Source: Auriscalpium vulgare (Eukaryota > Basidiomycota > Agaricomycetes > Russulales > Auriscalpiaceae). Taken from it: 64,000 bases of DNA. A program made the translations under genes and the position numbers. Positions 22,695 to 33,990 of this stretch are shown piece after piece; within the stretch, counting starts at the first letter, position 1; each line of letters opens with the position of its first letter. The stretch covers positions 186,001-250,000 of the forward strand of contig JAHBBC010000007.1 in the NCBI GenBank assembly GCA_019915015.1, written 5' to 3'. The notes below the pieces were generated by a model. That model was not told where the DNA came from and made no database searches. It saw only the letters and a list, made by a program, of their open reading frames with translations.

Positions 22695-23774
22695 ATGTCC
22701 AAACGTAAACAAAATGCAGATATCGAGAGCGACGACGACAACGAAGTGGTTCATATCTTTTCTTCTCATCGCCTTGTGTACCTGTTGAGCTGACATGGCC
22801 CAGTAGAGCCTCATCAACGTGGATTTCGAGTTTTTCGACCCGCACCCCGATGTCGACTTCCTCGCACTGAAGCGGCTCATCCTCCAACTCTTCCAAACCG
22901 ACGCGGAGTTCTTCCAACCGCATGACCTTGCGGAACTCATTCTGTCGCAGCCGTTGATCGGCTCGACAGTAAAGACGGACGGGAGAGAGAGCGATCCGTA
23001 CGCGTACCTCACCGTGCTAAACACGCACGTCCACAAGGTGCGCAACGCCTTTCATCACACCCGTCTGCCACGTAAACCTGCGTTGTGAAGGAACACCCCT
23101 CTATCAAAGCGTTGATTGCCTATGCACTCGCAAAATCCGAGCCCGACGCACAATTCCACGCGACCCTCCAAAACCTCCTCGGCCCTAACGGGATCGAGTC
23201 CCAAAATCACGTCGGTTTCGTCTTCTCTGAACGCCTCATCAATATGCCGCCGCAAATTGTGCCCCACATGTATCGCATGCTCGCAGACGAGATCCAGTGG
23301 GCGATCGCCGACGTGCGTGTGCTTGTTCCCCCCTTCCCGCCGCGCATCATCTAAGCACGCCCCGACGTACAGAACGAGCCTTACAGATTCACGCACCTCC
23401 TGATTGTCTCCCGCACGTACCGCCTGTCCGACGATGAGGCGGCTGAGCTGCAAACCGCACCGGCGCCTAAGACGAAAAAGCAGCGCAACGCTGCTGCGCC
23501 GCAACCTCCGCCTGGTGGTGGTGTATTTTCGTATCATCACGAAGATGAGTACACACAAAAGGCGCGTATCGTGGGACGCTTGTGTTTTGACATTGTGCTG
23601 ACCTTGGCATGGCAGTTTGCAACGCATTGGCTGGACTACAAGCTGTCGAATGCGCCACCGCGTGATAAGGAGTCGTTCGGGCTAGAACAGGGTGGGCGGT
23701 TGATCCTGCTTCCCGCTGAAAAGCTGCCGGAGTACATCGCGACCATCGGTGAGGCTTTTGCGGCACCGTCCTGA
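22695..23774 (+). CDS. BCP1: BCP1/BCCIP nuclear protein
   Basis: Conserved nuclear protein; in yeast Bcp1 is a chaperone for ribosomal protein Rpl23 and acts in nuclear export. Five exons give 284 residues: 22695-22748, 22807-23037, 23091-23312, 23373-23561, 23616-23774. An acidic start (MSKRKQNADIESDDDNE) precedes VDFEFFDPHPDVDFLALKRL, the BCIP signature. Later come QNHVGFVFSERLINMPPQIV, the basic PKTKKQRNAAAP linker, and SFGLEQGGRLILLPAEKLPE. The first donor could be at 22746 or 22749. The last intron (54 nt) begins GCGCGT and has no stop codon, so retention would insert 18 residues. I excise it because the spliced join matches the family better. It ends 78 bases from the convergent SDR gene. 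Confidence 0.9.
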
Positions 23775-23851
23775 AGCTGACTGTTGTTGTACTCGAGAAA
23801 AATACTGTAATGCGCCATCTACTCCAAACATATGTCTACTGCATCGGACTT

Positions 23852-25217
23852 CTACTGAGAAGTGATCCCAAGTTCCCTCTCTTTCCTCAGCACGTCATCC
23901 ACCGCGGCTTCTATCGTCTCCTCGAACCCGATGTACTCCACCAACCCCGCCCTCCTCGCCGAGCTATTATCGCACGTCGCATGCGGAGGCACCTCCTGCG
24001 TGTCGCCCTCCACCGTCGGCAGGCGGTCGCGGAGCTCTGGACGCTTCTCCCAGAGGTGCTTCACCGCCCGCACCCACGTGTACTCGCCCGCGTTCGGGAT
24101 GATACGCTTCGGCTTGTCCGACGGCGGCAGCGCGAGCGCGAGCACATGCGCGCGTGCCACGTCGACGACGTTCACGAACGTCGCGACCTGGTTCATCGGC
24201 ATGACGGGGCGCCCCTTGGGACCGGCGACGAGCGCGTACACGAGCTCGCTCGAGCCCGTCGCGGGTGCGTAGACGACCTGCCCGCGGCCGGCCGGGCCCA
24301 GGATCAAGGGCGGGTAGACTGCGGGAAAATGTAAGTGCTATCCGAAGGAAGGGAACAGCATCGGAGTGCACTTACTGGCGGCGATGTCTATCTCAGGGTG
24401 CACCTTCGCGAACTCCCATGTAGCTTTGTCCGCAAGTCCCTTGGACACACTGTACACCGTGCTAGCGTCGGCGCCCGGGGCGAACGCGTCCTCATACTTC
24501 TGGGAGTTCCAGCCTGCGGTGGTGCCCAATCAGCTACTGGGAGGGAGAACGCATTCACTGTGGCTGCGTCGCTCACTGTGCTCCCCGAGGACAACGTTGT
24601 TCGCAATCTCCTCGTAGCTGGCGAGGCCAACGATGCTGTTCGTAATGACGACCTTCTGCACACCTGCGGCAACGGCGGACTCGAGTATACGCGTCGTGCC
24701 GTCGACCGCGCCCTGAAGATGAACGTGATGGGCTAACGGGTCCCAGTGAAAGTGGCTGGGCTGCTATCACCTTCAAGCATGCTTCAGCCTCGCCGCTGCC
24801 GGGAAGTGGGGAAGCGACGTGAATGATTGCGTCGACGCCTGGGCACACCGTTAAGGGCCAGGTCCGTTTATTCTTTTCAAAGGAATTCCGAACATGCCTT
24901 TGGCTGCCTCTGTCAGGCTAGAGGTGGCGAGCTCATCGACGCCGACGGCCTGGAACCTGTCGCCGAACGACTCGTAGCTTGCAGCTAATTTCGCGACGTT
25001 TTTGGAGCGTGCAGCGCTAACGATGCAGTGTCAACGCCATATCTTTTAGGTTGTTGGTGGAGTGCAGACCCTCGCACGGCGTATCCGGCATCGAGAAGCT
25101 GATCGACAACCTGGCTGCCGGTGAAGCCGGACGCGCCTGTGACCTAACCCAACGGGTGTGGTAAGCGGGGCCCACGGCGGAGGCCAGAGGACTTACAAGG
25201 ACAGTCTTGATGGACAT
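23852..25217 (-). CDS. extended-SDR reductase (dihydroflavonol-4-reductase-like), copy A
   Basis: Predicted NAD(P)H-dependent reductase of 340 residues. Minus exons: 25217-25197, 25143-25070, 25016-24898, 24838-24771, 24712-24577, 24513-24376, 24318-23852. The Rossmann motif VTGASGFTGSQVVDQLLDAG starts at residue 8; VQKVVITNSIVGLASYE and YSVSKGLADKA hold the catalytic Ser/Thr and YxxxK. The C-terminal half (NVVDVARAHVLALALPPSDK, KPKRIIPNAGEYTW) nearly matches copy B at 62824. All six exon lengths comparable with copy B (21, 74, 119, 68, 136, 138 nt) are identical. Intron 3 begins GCATGT where copy B has GTGTGT. No lesion seen. Confidence 0.92.
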
Positions 25218-26018
25218 TGTGCTCTTTCTAACGGACTTAGGAGGGGGATTGATCTACATGGTGAGGAGGGAGCAGCGGTTTATAAATTATAAGGCTACCG
25301 CCGAGAACTAAATTTCGTAAGACAAGCCGTGAGTGGACTCGGGTTGTACAGAGCAGTACGATCCATCGGATACGGTGGGAGTCTGCCAGACATTTATAAC
25401 ATTGGTACCTGATTAGCATGCTTAACGGCGACGATGCAGGGGAGAGAAGGATTAACGCCGAGGCGCTGCAGAGACAAACCACTCAATCGCACCTTGTTTA
25501 TGTAACGGTGAGATAACGAAGGTCGGTAGTATCAGGATAGATTTTCTGATAGATGTGTAGATTTTCTAACTGATCTGCATGCGTATGCAGGGCAGGTTTC
25601 GTATTTTTCAGAAGACGAAGTTCAAGTAAGTCCTTGTGCAGGATCAGTATTGACAAGGAGTGAGAGCTCAGCTGACGAACATGACGAGCATATTTTCAAC
25701 TGAGCTTTGTATCCTTGTGACGGGGCCCGCCAACAGTCGAAGATCTTCGAAGTCGGTGCGAGGGAACGGCGGGCGCTCTTCGGGCTTGCGCGACAATCAT
25801 CGGCCTTACCCTCACTCGGAAATTACACGGAAGTCCGTGCCGCCCCCTCTCTTTCCAGTCGATGTATCCTCGCAGCGCAATTAAGAGCACGACGTCGAGC
25901 TCGCCAGGAAGGCGTAGATATACGAGTTGCTCATAGGTTAGCAGTGTACGGGGTGCAGAGCAAGCCTAGGTATCAGAACTGATCCTTAGAGGTAGGAACT
26001 CCTACAAAGGATGTCGGA
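25218..26018. other. spacer; TATA-like box at 25279-25286
   Basis: The promoter of SDR copy A and the 3' region of the aldo/keto reductase. TTTATAAA at about 25279 lies some 62 bases upstream of ATG 25217. Nothing in 25300-26018 looks coding. Confidence 0.5.
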
Positions 26019-27499
26019 CTAATGAGCATAAATTGGCACATGAGCTTTCACTTTAACCCAAGCCTCCTCAAGCGCCTGAACAATCTCCCCGGGCAGTGGG
26101 CCTTTCGCGCTTCAGTAGACTTTCTTCAGCATTGTTACGCCATCATAAGAGTCAATGAGAAGGTGCTTACTGGTTCTCCAGGGCGGTTTCGAAATGTTCG
26201 AGCTTGTTCCCCCCGTAAATGACGCCAACGTCGGATTCACGCAACTGGCTATGGTGCACGATCCATCGTATGGCCATTTCACTTAACCCGACTCCGTGCT
26301 TGTCCTACAGATGTCCATGTCAAGTCATTCCGACTCGTACGGAGAGTCAGGGATGGCGCCTACCCCAAGTGTTTTGAGCTCGCGCAGGACAGGCGCAGAG
26401 CGACCATAGCGGCCCATATAAAAAGGACCGATCGGGCTCTCTGGGTTGAAGCGCATGTTACTGGCGAGATCCTGCTCGTCATCGAGGTAGAAGCCGGTGA
26501 GAAATCCTCCACTATATCGTAACACTGTCCTCAGTACCATGCGCTCAAGCAGGTAAAGGGAAAAGTGACTGACGCGAGAGGCGAGTACGCTGCAAAGCTG
26601 ATGTCATATTTGCGAAGGCATGGGAAGAGCCTGCCGAAGGATGAGCGGTGACCTATGAAAGCGAGGACAAGGACTGCGTACTCGACTTCGTTAACCCTGT
26701 CGAGGCAGTTGTAGATGCCCTCGTATGCGGTGAGAGCCACGTAGCCTTTGAGTCTCGCAATCGTAGCAATCTCTGCGACCTGTGTGTTTTTTGAGGCACA
26801 TTCGCGAAATCCAGGAGTCAAATTTGTCTCTTACCTCCCAAGAAGTGAAGTTGCTCAAACCAAACCTCTCGCTACCGTAACGTTAGCAGGTGGCAAACAG
26901 CGAGCGATCAAAGCTGAAAAAAAATGTCCACACACAATGCGCCCTGCTTGTGTAATTCGTCGATGGCACTCAAAGTTTCCTCGAACGGCGTGCTCCTGTC
27001 GGGTGCATGAAGATAGAGCGTCCTGATTTTGACGCCGTTGAGGGCATTTAGGGACAACTGAACTTGCTCCTTAAGCTTTGCGGGAGCGAAACCTCCCGGC
27101 TGGTTCGGATGAATCCTAGTAAAAAGAACATGAACCAGGATTCTCTTGCAGCGAGTGAAGTTATTACTTCGTGTCCACCCTGACTCCGTCAAGTTTCAGC
27201 TTGGCCACGAGCTTCCGGTATCGGGTCAGGGTCTAGCATCGGTCGACGGCCAGGTGCACCAACCTGTTCAGACGTGTTGTTGCTATAAAGCCTGGCCGTG
27301 TCAATGCCGCTGTGTCCGTGCCTGAGCAAGGTGTCGACAAATGGCTGAGCGCCCTCCACAGTCGTCACTGTGGTTAAAGGGCTTCCCTCCGTACCGATGG
27401 TAGCTGCACCCTGCGCAATGAGACCGCTGAGTATACCCAACTGATGCGTGAGAGGGGAAAACGCACGAAGAGGGCATGGACACCGGGAGCAGTAGACAT
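26019..27499 (-). CDS. aldo/keto reductase, AKR7 (aflatoxin aldehyde reductase) type
   Basis: NADPH-dependent aldehyde reductase of 322 residues. Ten minus exons: 27499-27467, 27410-27264, 27211-27168, 27115-26936, 26871-26835, 26779-26682, 26630-26574, 26511-26364, 26304-26171, 26109-26019. Unspliced it looks like a string of broken frames, yet every junction is GT-AG and in phase. Motifs: GAATIGTEGSPLTTV at the N-terminus, HSGIDTARLYSNNTSEQ (catalytic Asp and Tyr), IRTLYLHAPDRSTPFEETL (active-site His), FERFGLSNFTSWEV (GxSNF), VELFPCLRKYDISFAAYSPL and AIRWIVHHSQL near the cofactor site. The expected catalytic Lys lies in LVAKLKLDGVRVDTK (AKR7 usually TK). C-terminal helix: KGPLPGEIVQALEEAW. 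Confidence 0.9.
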
Positions 27500-27872
27500 T
27501 TCGAGTTATGCACTGGTGAGATCGAAAACTGTAGCAAGCTTCGAATGCAGAGCAGTGATCACACCAGGCGTGCTCTTTATACGAGCGGGCTTTCCCCGTT
27601 ATGCGATGTAGATGGTCAAAACGGATTCCCGAGTCGGGCCACAAGACCACTTGCCGCCAGCTATCGCACACATGGCAGCCGCGGACAGTGTAGCGCCGAC
27701 CCACAGTTCCGAGTCGGCGTTCATAAGCCTACAGTGGTTACTGTACACGATGATTTATCGACTCGGCACGCAAATGGAGTGGATCATCGGCTGGTCAAAT
27801 TCTGGCGAGAGAAGTAAGATTGGACGCTGTCAGTAATCGGTAAGCAAGTTCGTTCGCACCGATCTATTGATT
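27500..27872. other. spacer AKR / CofD-family gene
   Basis: 373 bases between two minus-strand genes, holding the promoter of the AKR gene and the 3' UTR of the CofD-like gene. No gene or clear element seen. Confidence 0.5.
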
Positions 27873-29883
27873 TCAACCTAAGATCTCCGCCATCGCTTTT
27901 CCTGCACACTGCGCGTCATACATCGGCACGCCATCGCGGCCCAGGACGTCGCTCGGCACCTCCACGCACTTCACACCAAGCTTCTGTGAGGATGAGGCCA
28001 ATTTCAGCCGACGAGCCAGGGACATATGAACAGCATACGGTAATTTGTGCTTCATCGACGGGCACCGCGCCACCACGGAGATGTACGAGGTGCGTAACGA
28101 AAGCGGACACTGGAAACGTGGTCGCTGCGTTCCCGAGGCCGTAGTTCTCTACCTGATAGCGAGTGTTCAATGTGCGGGCGATAGCACTGAATGACGGCAT
28201 AAGCAAGCGGGGGTGAGACGAGGTCAATCGCGTACTCGATGTAATCAACGGCCGTGTATCCAGTGGTCTCACGATCATTGCGAGAGTTTACTATGACAGC
28301 AGACATGTAAGGCGTATTAGAACGACCCAGACAGGGTGATAAACGCAAAATAAACGCACAAAAGATAATCTTCGCTTGGAGCGAGGACGAGCGCGCGATG
28401 GCAGATGCGACACCACGCAATGCGAGACACGGAATGATGCTGTGCATTGGGATATGAGGTACATGCTGTGTGGTGAATTCTAACAGCGTACCTTGTCCAG
28501 AGCGAACCACACGAATAGACCAGGACTTCGTTCGACGAGAGATTACTGATGTAGTCCGGATTTGGCGAAGGGTGGATCTCATGTCCGTACGCGTTGATGT
28601 AGTACAGTCCTGCCGAGGTTTGGTGAGCGTGTGTTCTCGTACCCATGGAAGCGAGTTAGGGCACACTAGTGATAGGCGCGTCGAGGACACTGTACTCGTC
28701 TTTGCCCTGCGCATCGAACATGACATTCCGCTGCCGCGTAAGCATTTCCCCAGTCGGCGAGACCGCGTCGAAGACAGACACCGGTGGCCTCTCATCGTGC
28801 TCTACTGATGTTTCGCGCTGCACTGGATGAGAGATCTCGCATTGCCCAACTAGGCGCTCCCCATTTGCCTATCCGTGAAGTGCGCTTGTAATTGTTACGC
28901 TCTCGAAGAGGACGCAAGAAATCTCACCAGTTCAGCAGAAATGGTGACCGTGTGGTTTGTCACTATTACAGGGAGTATATGCGCCTGTGTTGGCATGAGC
29001 GCGTATGATGGCGAAGACGGCAGTGGCAGACCTGACTGCTCGTGATGGAGGAAAAGAGAAAGATGGCAGATGGCAGAGAGCGGAAGAACATCTGTGCCGC
29101 TGCGAGAAAGTAGTTGCCGATGCTAGAGACGTTGGTCGTTCAAACGCTGCGATGTGTCGCATGAGAATGGTCGGACCTACCTGCCGTTCAAAAAAGAGAA
29201 GCTCTTGTGGGCACGACGCAGAACTTCGCTCTCAAAGTAAACCAGGAAGCCTGCAGTGTCGAATGTCATAAAATAAATGTAGCCTTGCGATAGCGATTGC
29301 GTTCAATGCACGTACCACGTATGGCCTCCTTGCGATCATTCGGGATGCCCGTCCAGAGAGGACTACGACCCTCTACGATAGAGCGCCATTCGTCGCGCGC
29401 ATCTTGCTCCGATACACGCGCAGGCAAGCGGTATGCCAGGAATGTGCGCAGAGCGTCGAGAGGAGAGCCTTGCTCGGCGGGCGGGATCAAGCGCACCAGC
29501 CGTGAGCGGATGTCGCCTGTGCGAGCGGGCAATCAAACACTGCTCGCACTCGAGATGAGGGCAGACGCACCGATCGAAGGCCCTCCCAGCACCCTGATAA
29601 TCTCACTCGACGACCCTCCGTCGTCCGAGACCGGCAGGACGTAGCACGCGCGTGCAAAGGCGGAACAGATCGCGTTACACCCTGTCCCGCCGGAGATGAT
29701 GATGTACGATGGGCCCGCGTCGGGCTTCGACTTGTGGGAGTTGAGGTAGTCCTGTGCAGGCGGAGACGGGATGCGGAGGCGAGGGGCGTGTGAGAGGCCG
29801 AGAGTGGGTTGAGTCGGCAGGTCAAAGACTGCAGAGCCTGGGGTGTTGAGAACGGGGTCGGGTGTCAGATGCAACGAATCCAT
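27873..29883 (-). CDS. CofD/YvcK (UPF0052) family protein
   Basis: Eleven minus exons join to 481 residues: 29883-29571, 29516-29316, 29250-29181, 29122-29032, 28984-28928, 28868-28667, 28609-28492, 28439-28360, 28290-28236, 28186-28039, 27983-27873. The N-terminal fold starts SYIIISGGTGCNAICSAFAR, and YVLPVSDDGGSSSEIIRVLG then GGPSIGDIRSRLVRL matches the YvcK/CofD nucleotide-binding core (GGGTG, DDGGSSG, GDIRN). Further blocks: SIGNYFLAAAQMFFRSLPSA, LVGQCEISHP, NAYGHEIHPSPNPDYISNLS, LVYSCGSLWTSIIPCLALRG and LNSRNDRETTGYTAVDYIDA. CofD itself is a 2-phospho-lactate transferase of F420 synthesis; YvcK binds UDP-sugars in bacterial cell-wall and carbon control. The fungal role is unknown. No lesion. 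Confidence 0.9.
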
Positions 29884-29945
29884 CCTGGTTCGTACTAGGT
29901 CAGTGGACGATCTGACGAGGTTGTTGCAAGGGGGTTATGTGGAAG

Positions 29946-31416
29946 TCAAGGCGACGTCTTGCTGTGCGCTGCAGCGCTGACCGCTGAGCGAGCTTGGAGC
30001 GAGCGGTCGCGAAAGGCATTGAAATATGTGTTTGGTTGGTCACCAGAGGCAACGGGTAGACGAGATTCAACCTTCGCAAGCTCAGGAAGACTCAGGATCC
30101 GAACTGTTGGCATGTCTGACACGGACGCAAAAATACTGTCGTAAATGTCCTGTTTGTGAAATTTCACAATGGTATTCTCAGGGATCCATGAGAGTATGTA
30201 ATGAGCAAACATCTGGACAGACCGGTTGCTTCAATTGAAACCGATACAGTACTTTGCTACGAAGTTCAGGCTGCACAAAGTCAACCCCCAGGCCGCACAT
30301 ACTGTACATGCAAACGATCCAGAATCGTGGACGTCACATCAGTACGAGCAGGCTGGTCAAATGGTCTGTGGAGTGTTGAACTGCTCCGGGAGTCGATCGA
30401 CCTCTACCGCCAGCCTTCGCCATCGGAACCTGGAATTTCTTGAATGCAAGGCGCATGCGACATGTGCGTAGAAGGCACTGAGGCGGAAAATCTGGAGAGA
30501 GTGAGCGCCGGTGTGTCGGAATGAGTGCCATGTCTCGCGGAGCTCGCACAATACGCCACAAGGACCGGCAAAGCCTGTCACGCCCAGAAACAGATATCGA
30601 GATACAGTTTTGAAGCCCGACGATCTGGCATGGGATGCAGAGTTGCAGAGTAATTGGGCGCTGAAAATACATCACCACCATCGGGGTATTGACAGAGTCC
30701 TCCGCGCGTGCCGGGAGAGCAACATATGCCTGGATACATTCTGAGATATGCGGACGTCCAAATTTCTGGTCAAAATTTCGGCAAGATTGAGCACCAGAGC
30801 GTGTCGAGTAAGACAATTTGCCAGCCAGTGCGAGGGCAGTGAGGTACCTTCACTCTTCCACAGCATGGTGGACGTCGGCGAAGGCAAAACCGACGGAATT
30901 TCGAATGGAATTTTCTAGGATGCCATAAGTCGTCAGAGGCTATGTATGTTCGGAAGCAAGGCTAAAGCGCACATACGGCAGCCAGCACCTTTGATATGCA
31001 CAACACATCCATGGTGATGCTACGTTTCCAGCTGGAGCGGCCAAGAAAGCGGTAATGGCCGCCGTTCCCGCAGGCCGAATTGCGAACACGAGCTTCAGGC
31101 TGGACATAACCAAGCTCGCGCGGTCGCCTTCCAGAACTTGTGCAAGATCGATCGGAGGTATCTTGATCGTGCAATGTCAACCGGCGGAACGTCAGGTCGC
31201 AGGTCGCAGTATGTTTGAGCAGACGCAACATTGCATGCCCGTGTGGCGTCGACCACGGACTGCGACGACGTCTCCTTCTTCGGTAACCGAATTACTTACC
31301 TGAGATTTCAGTAAAGTGTCAGTGGCGATTGAGTGTGGGCGGCGGCCGAAGACGGACCTCCGATCCCGGATAAACGCGAGCGAGACTTGCTCGAATGCGC
31401 AAAGGGACAGCTCCAA
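29946..31416 (-). CDS. uncharacterised gene, structure unresolved
   Basis: The minus strand carries several protein-like blocks with splice signals but I cannot join them into one frame. From the right: LELSLCAFEQVSLAFIRDRR then SVFGRRPHSIATDTLLKSQ, ending in a perfect GTAAGT donor (31303); IPPIDLAQVLEGDRASLVMS and SLKLVFAIRPAGTAAITAFL (31160-31030); KIPFEIPSVLPSPTSTMLWK ending GAAG|GTACCT (about 30845); KFGRPHISECIQAYVALPAR and EDSVNTPMVVMYFQRPITLQ (30770-30640), with a competing frame; and HYILSWIPENTIVKFHKQDI with DSIFASVSDMPTVRILSLPE (30210-30100). Family not recognised. It may be a real multi-exon gene, or one with indels. Confidence 0.35.
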
Positions 31417-32890
31417 CTGGGGAGGTTATGAGCGTCTAGAGTAGCTTCGAGTCTTGGTCTGATAGAGGCTGACAGTTATTGAGATCGTGGTCGCGGAAAT
31501 TGGCGGCGATGCATTCTCTGGCCGACGTGGTCATATTAGCAGCCTTGGCCCACTACGTCGAGGGGCAATAGAGTAACGGAATACCTACCGACAAGAGTCA
31601 GTATGCATAATCGAAAGGAAGCCCGTCTCAAGTTGGAGCCTGCAATTCCTGACTTGGGTGGGGGATGCAGTCCCCTGAAAGATACGGAGATAGCCATGCA
31701 TGAGTAGTTGTCTTGGACCGAGTCCACGAGGCAAAAGAAAACGATTGTGCCGAAAGCGGGGGGAAAGGCTCAGTCCTCTGCACGTAAAGCACCACATTAA
31801 TTTTAATTACCGACCCTGTGGGATGCGCAGCAGCTGTGGTCTAAGTTTGATCCTTTCTCAGGTACTGAGTTGTCCGCGCAGAGGATTAATCTACGGGAGA
31901 GACAGCGGGTGTGTGTTTTCCCATGGACTTGATCAACCGGTCTACGCTGCGAGTGGCACGGTACGTCAGCGTGGCAAAGAGATTGTATAGATCGATCCAT
32001 AAGCCCAAGCCACTCACAGCACACTAGAGCTCCGCACGCGCCATTCATCTCCGTTCCGATGGTCGCATATGACGCATGTACCCTCCATTCTTCCGTAGGT
32101 GACATTGAATTACACTTGTCGATGATCATCGATGCGCGGACTGCCATCTCAGTCTGATCAGTTGAGCCGCCGAGCCCAGAGCAAGTATGCCAGAGACAGG
32201 CCACTGAGTCTACGACGAGCACGGCATTGATGTGAAGTGCCCGCTCTGAGTGTCGCCGTCTGTACACGCCACGTATTTGATGATCTGCAGGAGTTTGTGC
32301 ACGCTGGGTGGAGAAGGAAGAGGCTAGCTGAGAAGGGAGAAGCTAGCTGGCCGGCGCGGCGCAAATATTGCAAATGGTGAGCGTAGTGGCGATCGGGAAG
32401 AAGCGTAGACTGCCCTGGCCGCGCTGTGTTGTGCATTATTTGCACAAGGGTTTTTCCACGATTTACGCAACAGCAGTCGCTCAGCTGGGTGGCACTAGAT
32501 TGAGAGGAAACCTCAGTGGCAGTCTGTTAAGTGAGAGCACATATGACGAGTCGCTTATAATTGCGACGATGCGGGACCGTGTATACAGTGGGTAGGGTAT
32601 GAGACGACGGGCGAATTGAAGCGAATATTATAACCACCCTCCACTCCTAAAGATTAACACAATAGCATTCAAGAATCAACGATACAGATGGGTCGAGATT
32701 AGGCGGAGATGAGGATATAGCTGCGATGGTTGAAAACAATATGAAAACAGGGACGGGACGAGGCGAGCGATTGCAGAGTGGAAGACGGAGTGTGCATATG
32801 CAAGAAGACAACGCGGCGGAAACACGAGCAAGAGAACTGCGGACTTGATTTTCCGAGGCAAACCGATGCACCTGCACAGCGTAGGTGACG
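31417..32890. other. spacer with one weak coding-like frame
   Basis: About 1.5 kb. The only protein-like frame is minus 31803-32267 (MAVRASMIIDKCNSMSPTEE, ASYATIGTEMNGACGALVCC), without recognisable family or joined exons. 32600-32890 is probably 3' UTR of the zinc-finger gene. Confidence 0.4.
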
Positions 32891-33990
32891 CTAATAGAGC
32901 ACGAGCCGACCGACCGTCATGCTCGTGTTGATGATGTCCCGACCGGGGCCCGGCAATCGGCCCTTCCATCCGTCCGGGTGGTACGGATTGAACGGCACCT
33001 GCTCTTCGCATGTGTCCCAGTCGTGCTCGGCCTCCGGTGCGAGGGGCACAGGGCAGGATTTCTTGTACAAGGACAGATCGAACTCGACGAGGCTCGGCGG
33101 CACCCACCGGGCCGGCGACGGTGCGCGGCGACGGCGCTTCGGCCGGGAGGCATGGGGCTCGACGGGCGACGTCCGGGCGCGCGAGCTCGACGACACCGTC
33201 GACGCCTCGGGCGATGAGGCGGGGGGCGAGGCGGACGAGGCGATCGTCGGGGAGGACTCGGCACTGGGCGCGCGCTCGTCGGGCGTCGCGGGGGTCACGC
33301 TCCCACGCGCGTGGACGGGGCGCAGGATGCAGCGGCGGACGTGGCGGTTCAGATTGGAGGCGACGCCGAAGCGCCTTCCGCACGTATCGCACGCGAAGGC
33401 TGGAGAAGGCGTCGGTTGACGGAGATGTGCGCGGGTAGTGCGGACGTACCTTTCTCGCCGGTGTGAACCAGCAGGTGCTTGCGGAGCGTGCTCGGGCGGT
33501 CGAAGGACTTGTGGCACATCGCGCAGCTGTGCCTCTTCTCGCGGATGCGCACGGGCTCGGGCTCGGGCTCCGGTGCGTGTACAGGCGGGGGCGGGGACGC
33601 GTAGGCGTGCATGGGGTGGGGCGGGGTGTGTGCGGCGCTGCGGTGGTAGTAGGGGGCAATCGCCATGGATGTGAGGGATGTCTGCGGGTGGATGGCGAAG
33701 CCGTGTGCGGCGAGCGGGGTCGGGTTCATATCGGCGGGGAGGGAGTGGGCGGCGTAGGATTCGCGAGGCATGGGGCCTGAGGACGCGAGGTGTGGCGGCC
33801 AATTAAGAGCAGACGACCTGGCAGAGCCAGAGAGGCCTCCATCCCAGGTGAAGGGGCTCATGGCCGCGTCGGCCTCGTGATCATAGGAGGCGTGTCTTGG
33901 GAGCGGTGATCGTTCTGGGAAGCGCACATCGTCGAGTATCTGATGGGCGCCGTGTGCGGTTAGGTAGAAATTGGGATACGGCGCAGCCAT
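32891..33990 (-). CDS. C2H2 zinc-finger protein (349 aa), probable transcription factor
   Basis: Two minus exons, 33990-33450 and 33399-32891, give 349 residues. A Pro/His/Ala-rich N-terminal half (HTPPHPMHAYASPPPPVHAP) leads into two fingers: CAMCHKSFDRPSTLRKHLLVH (C-x2-C-x12-H-x3-H), the TGEK linker, then CDTCGRRFGVASNLNRHVRRC (last ligand Cys). The intron falls exactly in the TGEK linker. A Ser/Pro-rich stretch and a basic patch (RPKRRRRAPSPARW) follow. The C-terminus is ordered and probably conserved: PSLVEFDLSLYKKSCPVPL, FNPYHPDGWKGRLPGPGRD. The TATA-like box at 34047-34054 lies about 57 bases upstream. Function unknown beyond likely DNA binding. Confidence 0.88.

Noticed and set aside
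26019..27499. Aldo/keto reductase first taken for a pseudogene because its blocks lie in different frames
   Set aside because: Ten exons with GT-AG introns join all blocks in phase into a complete 322-residue protein.
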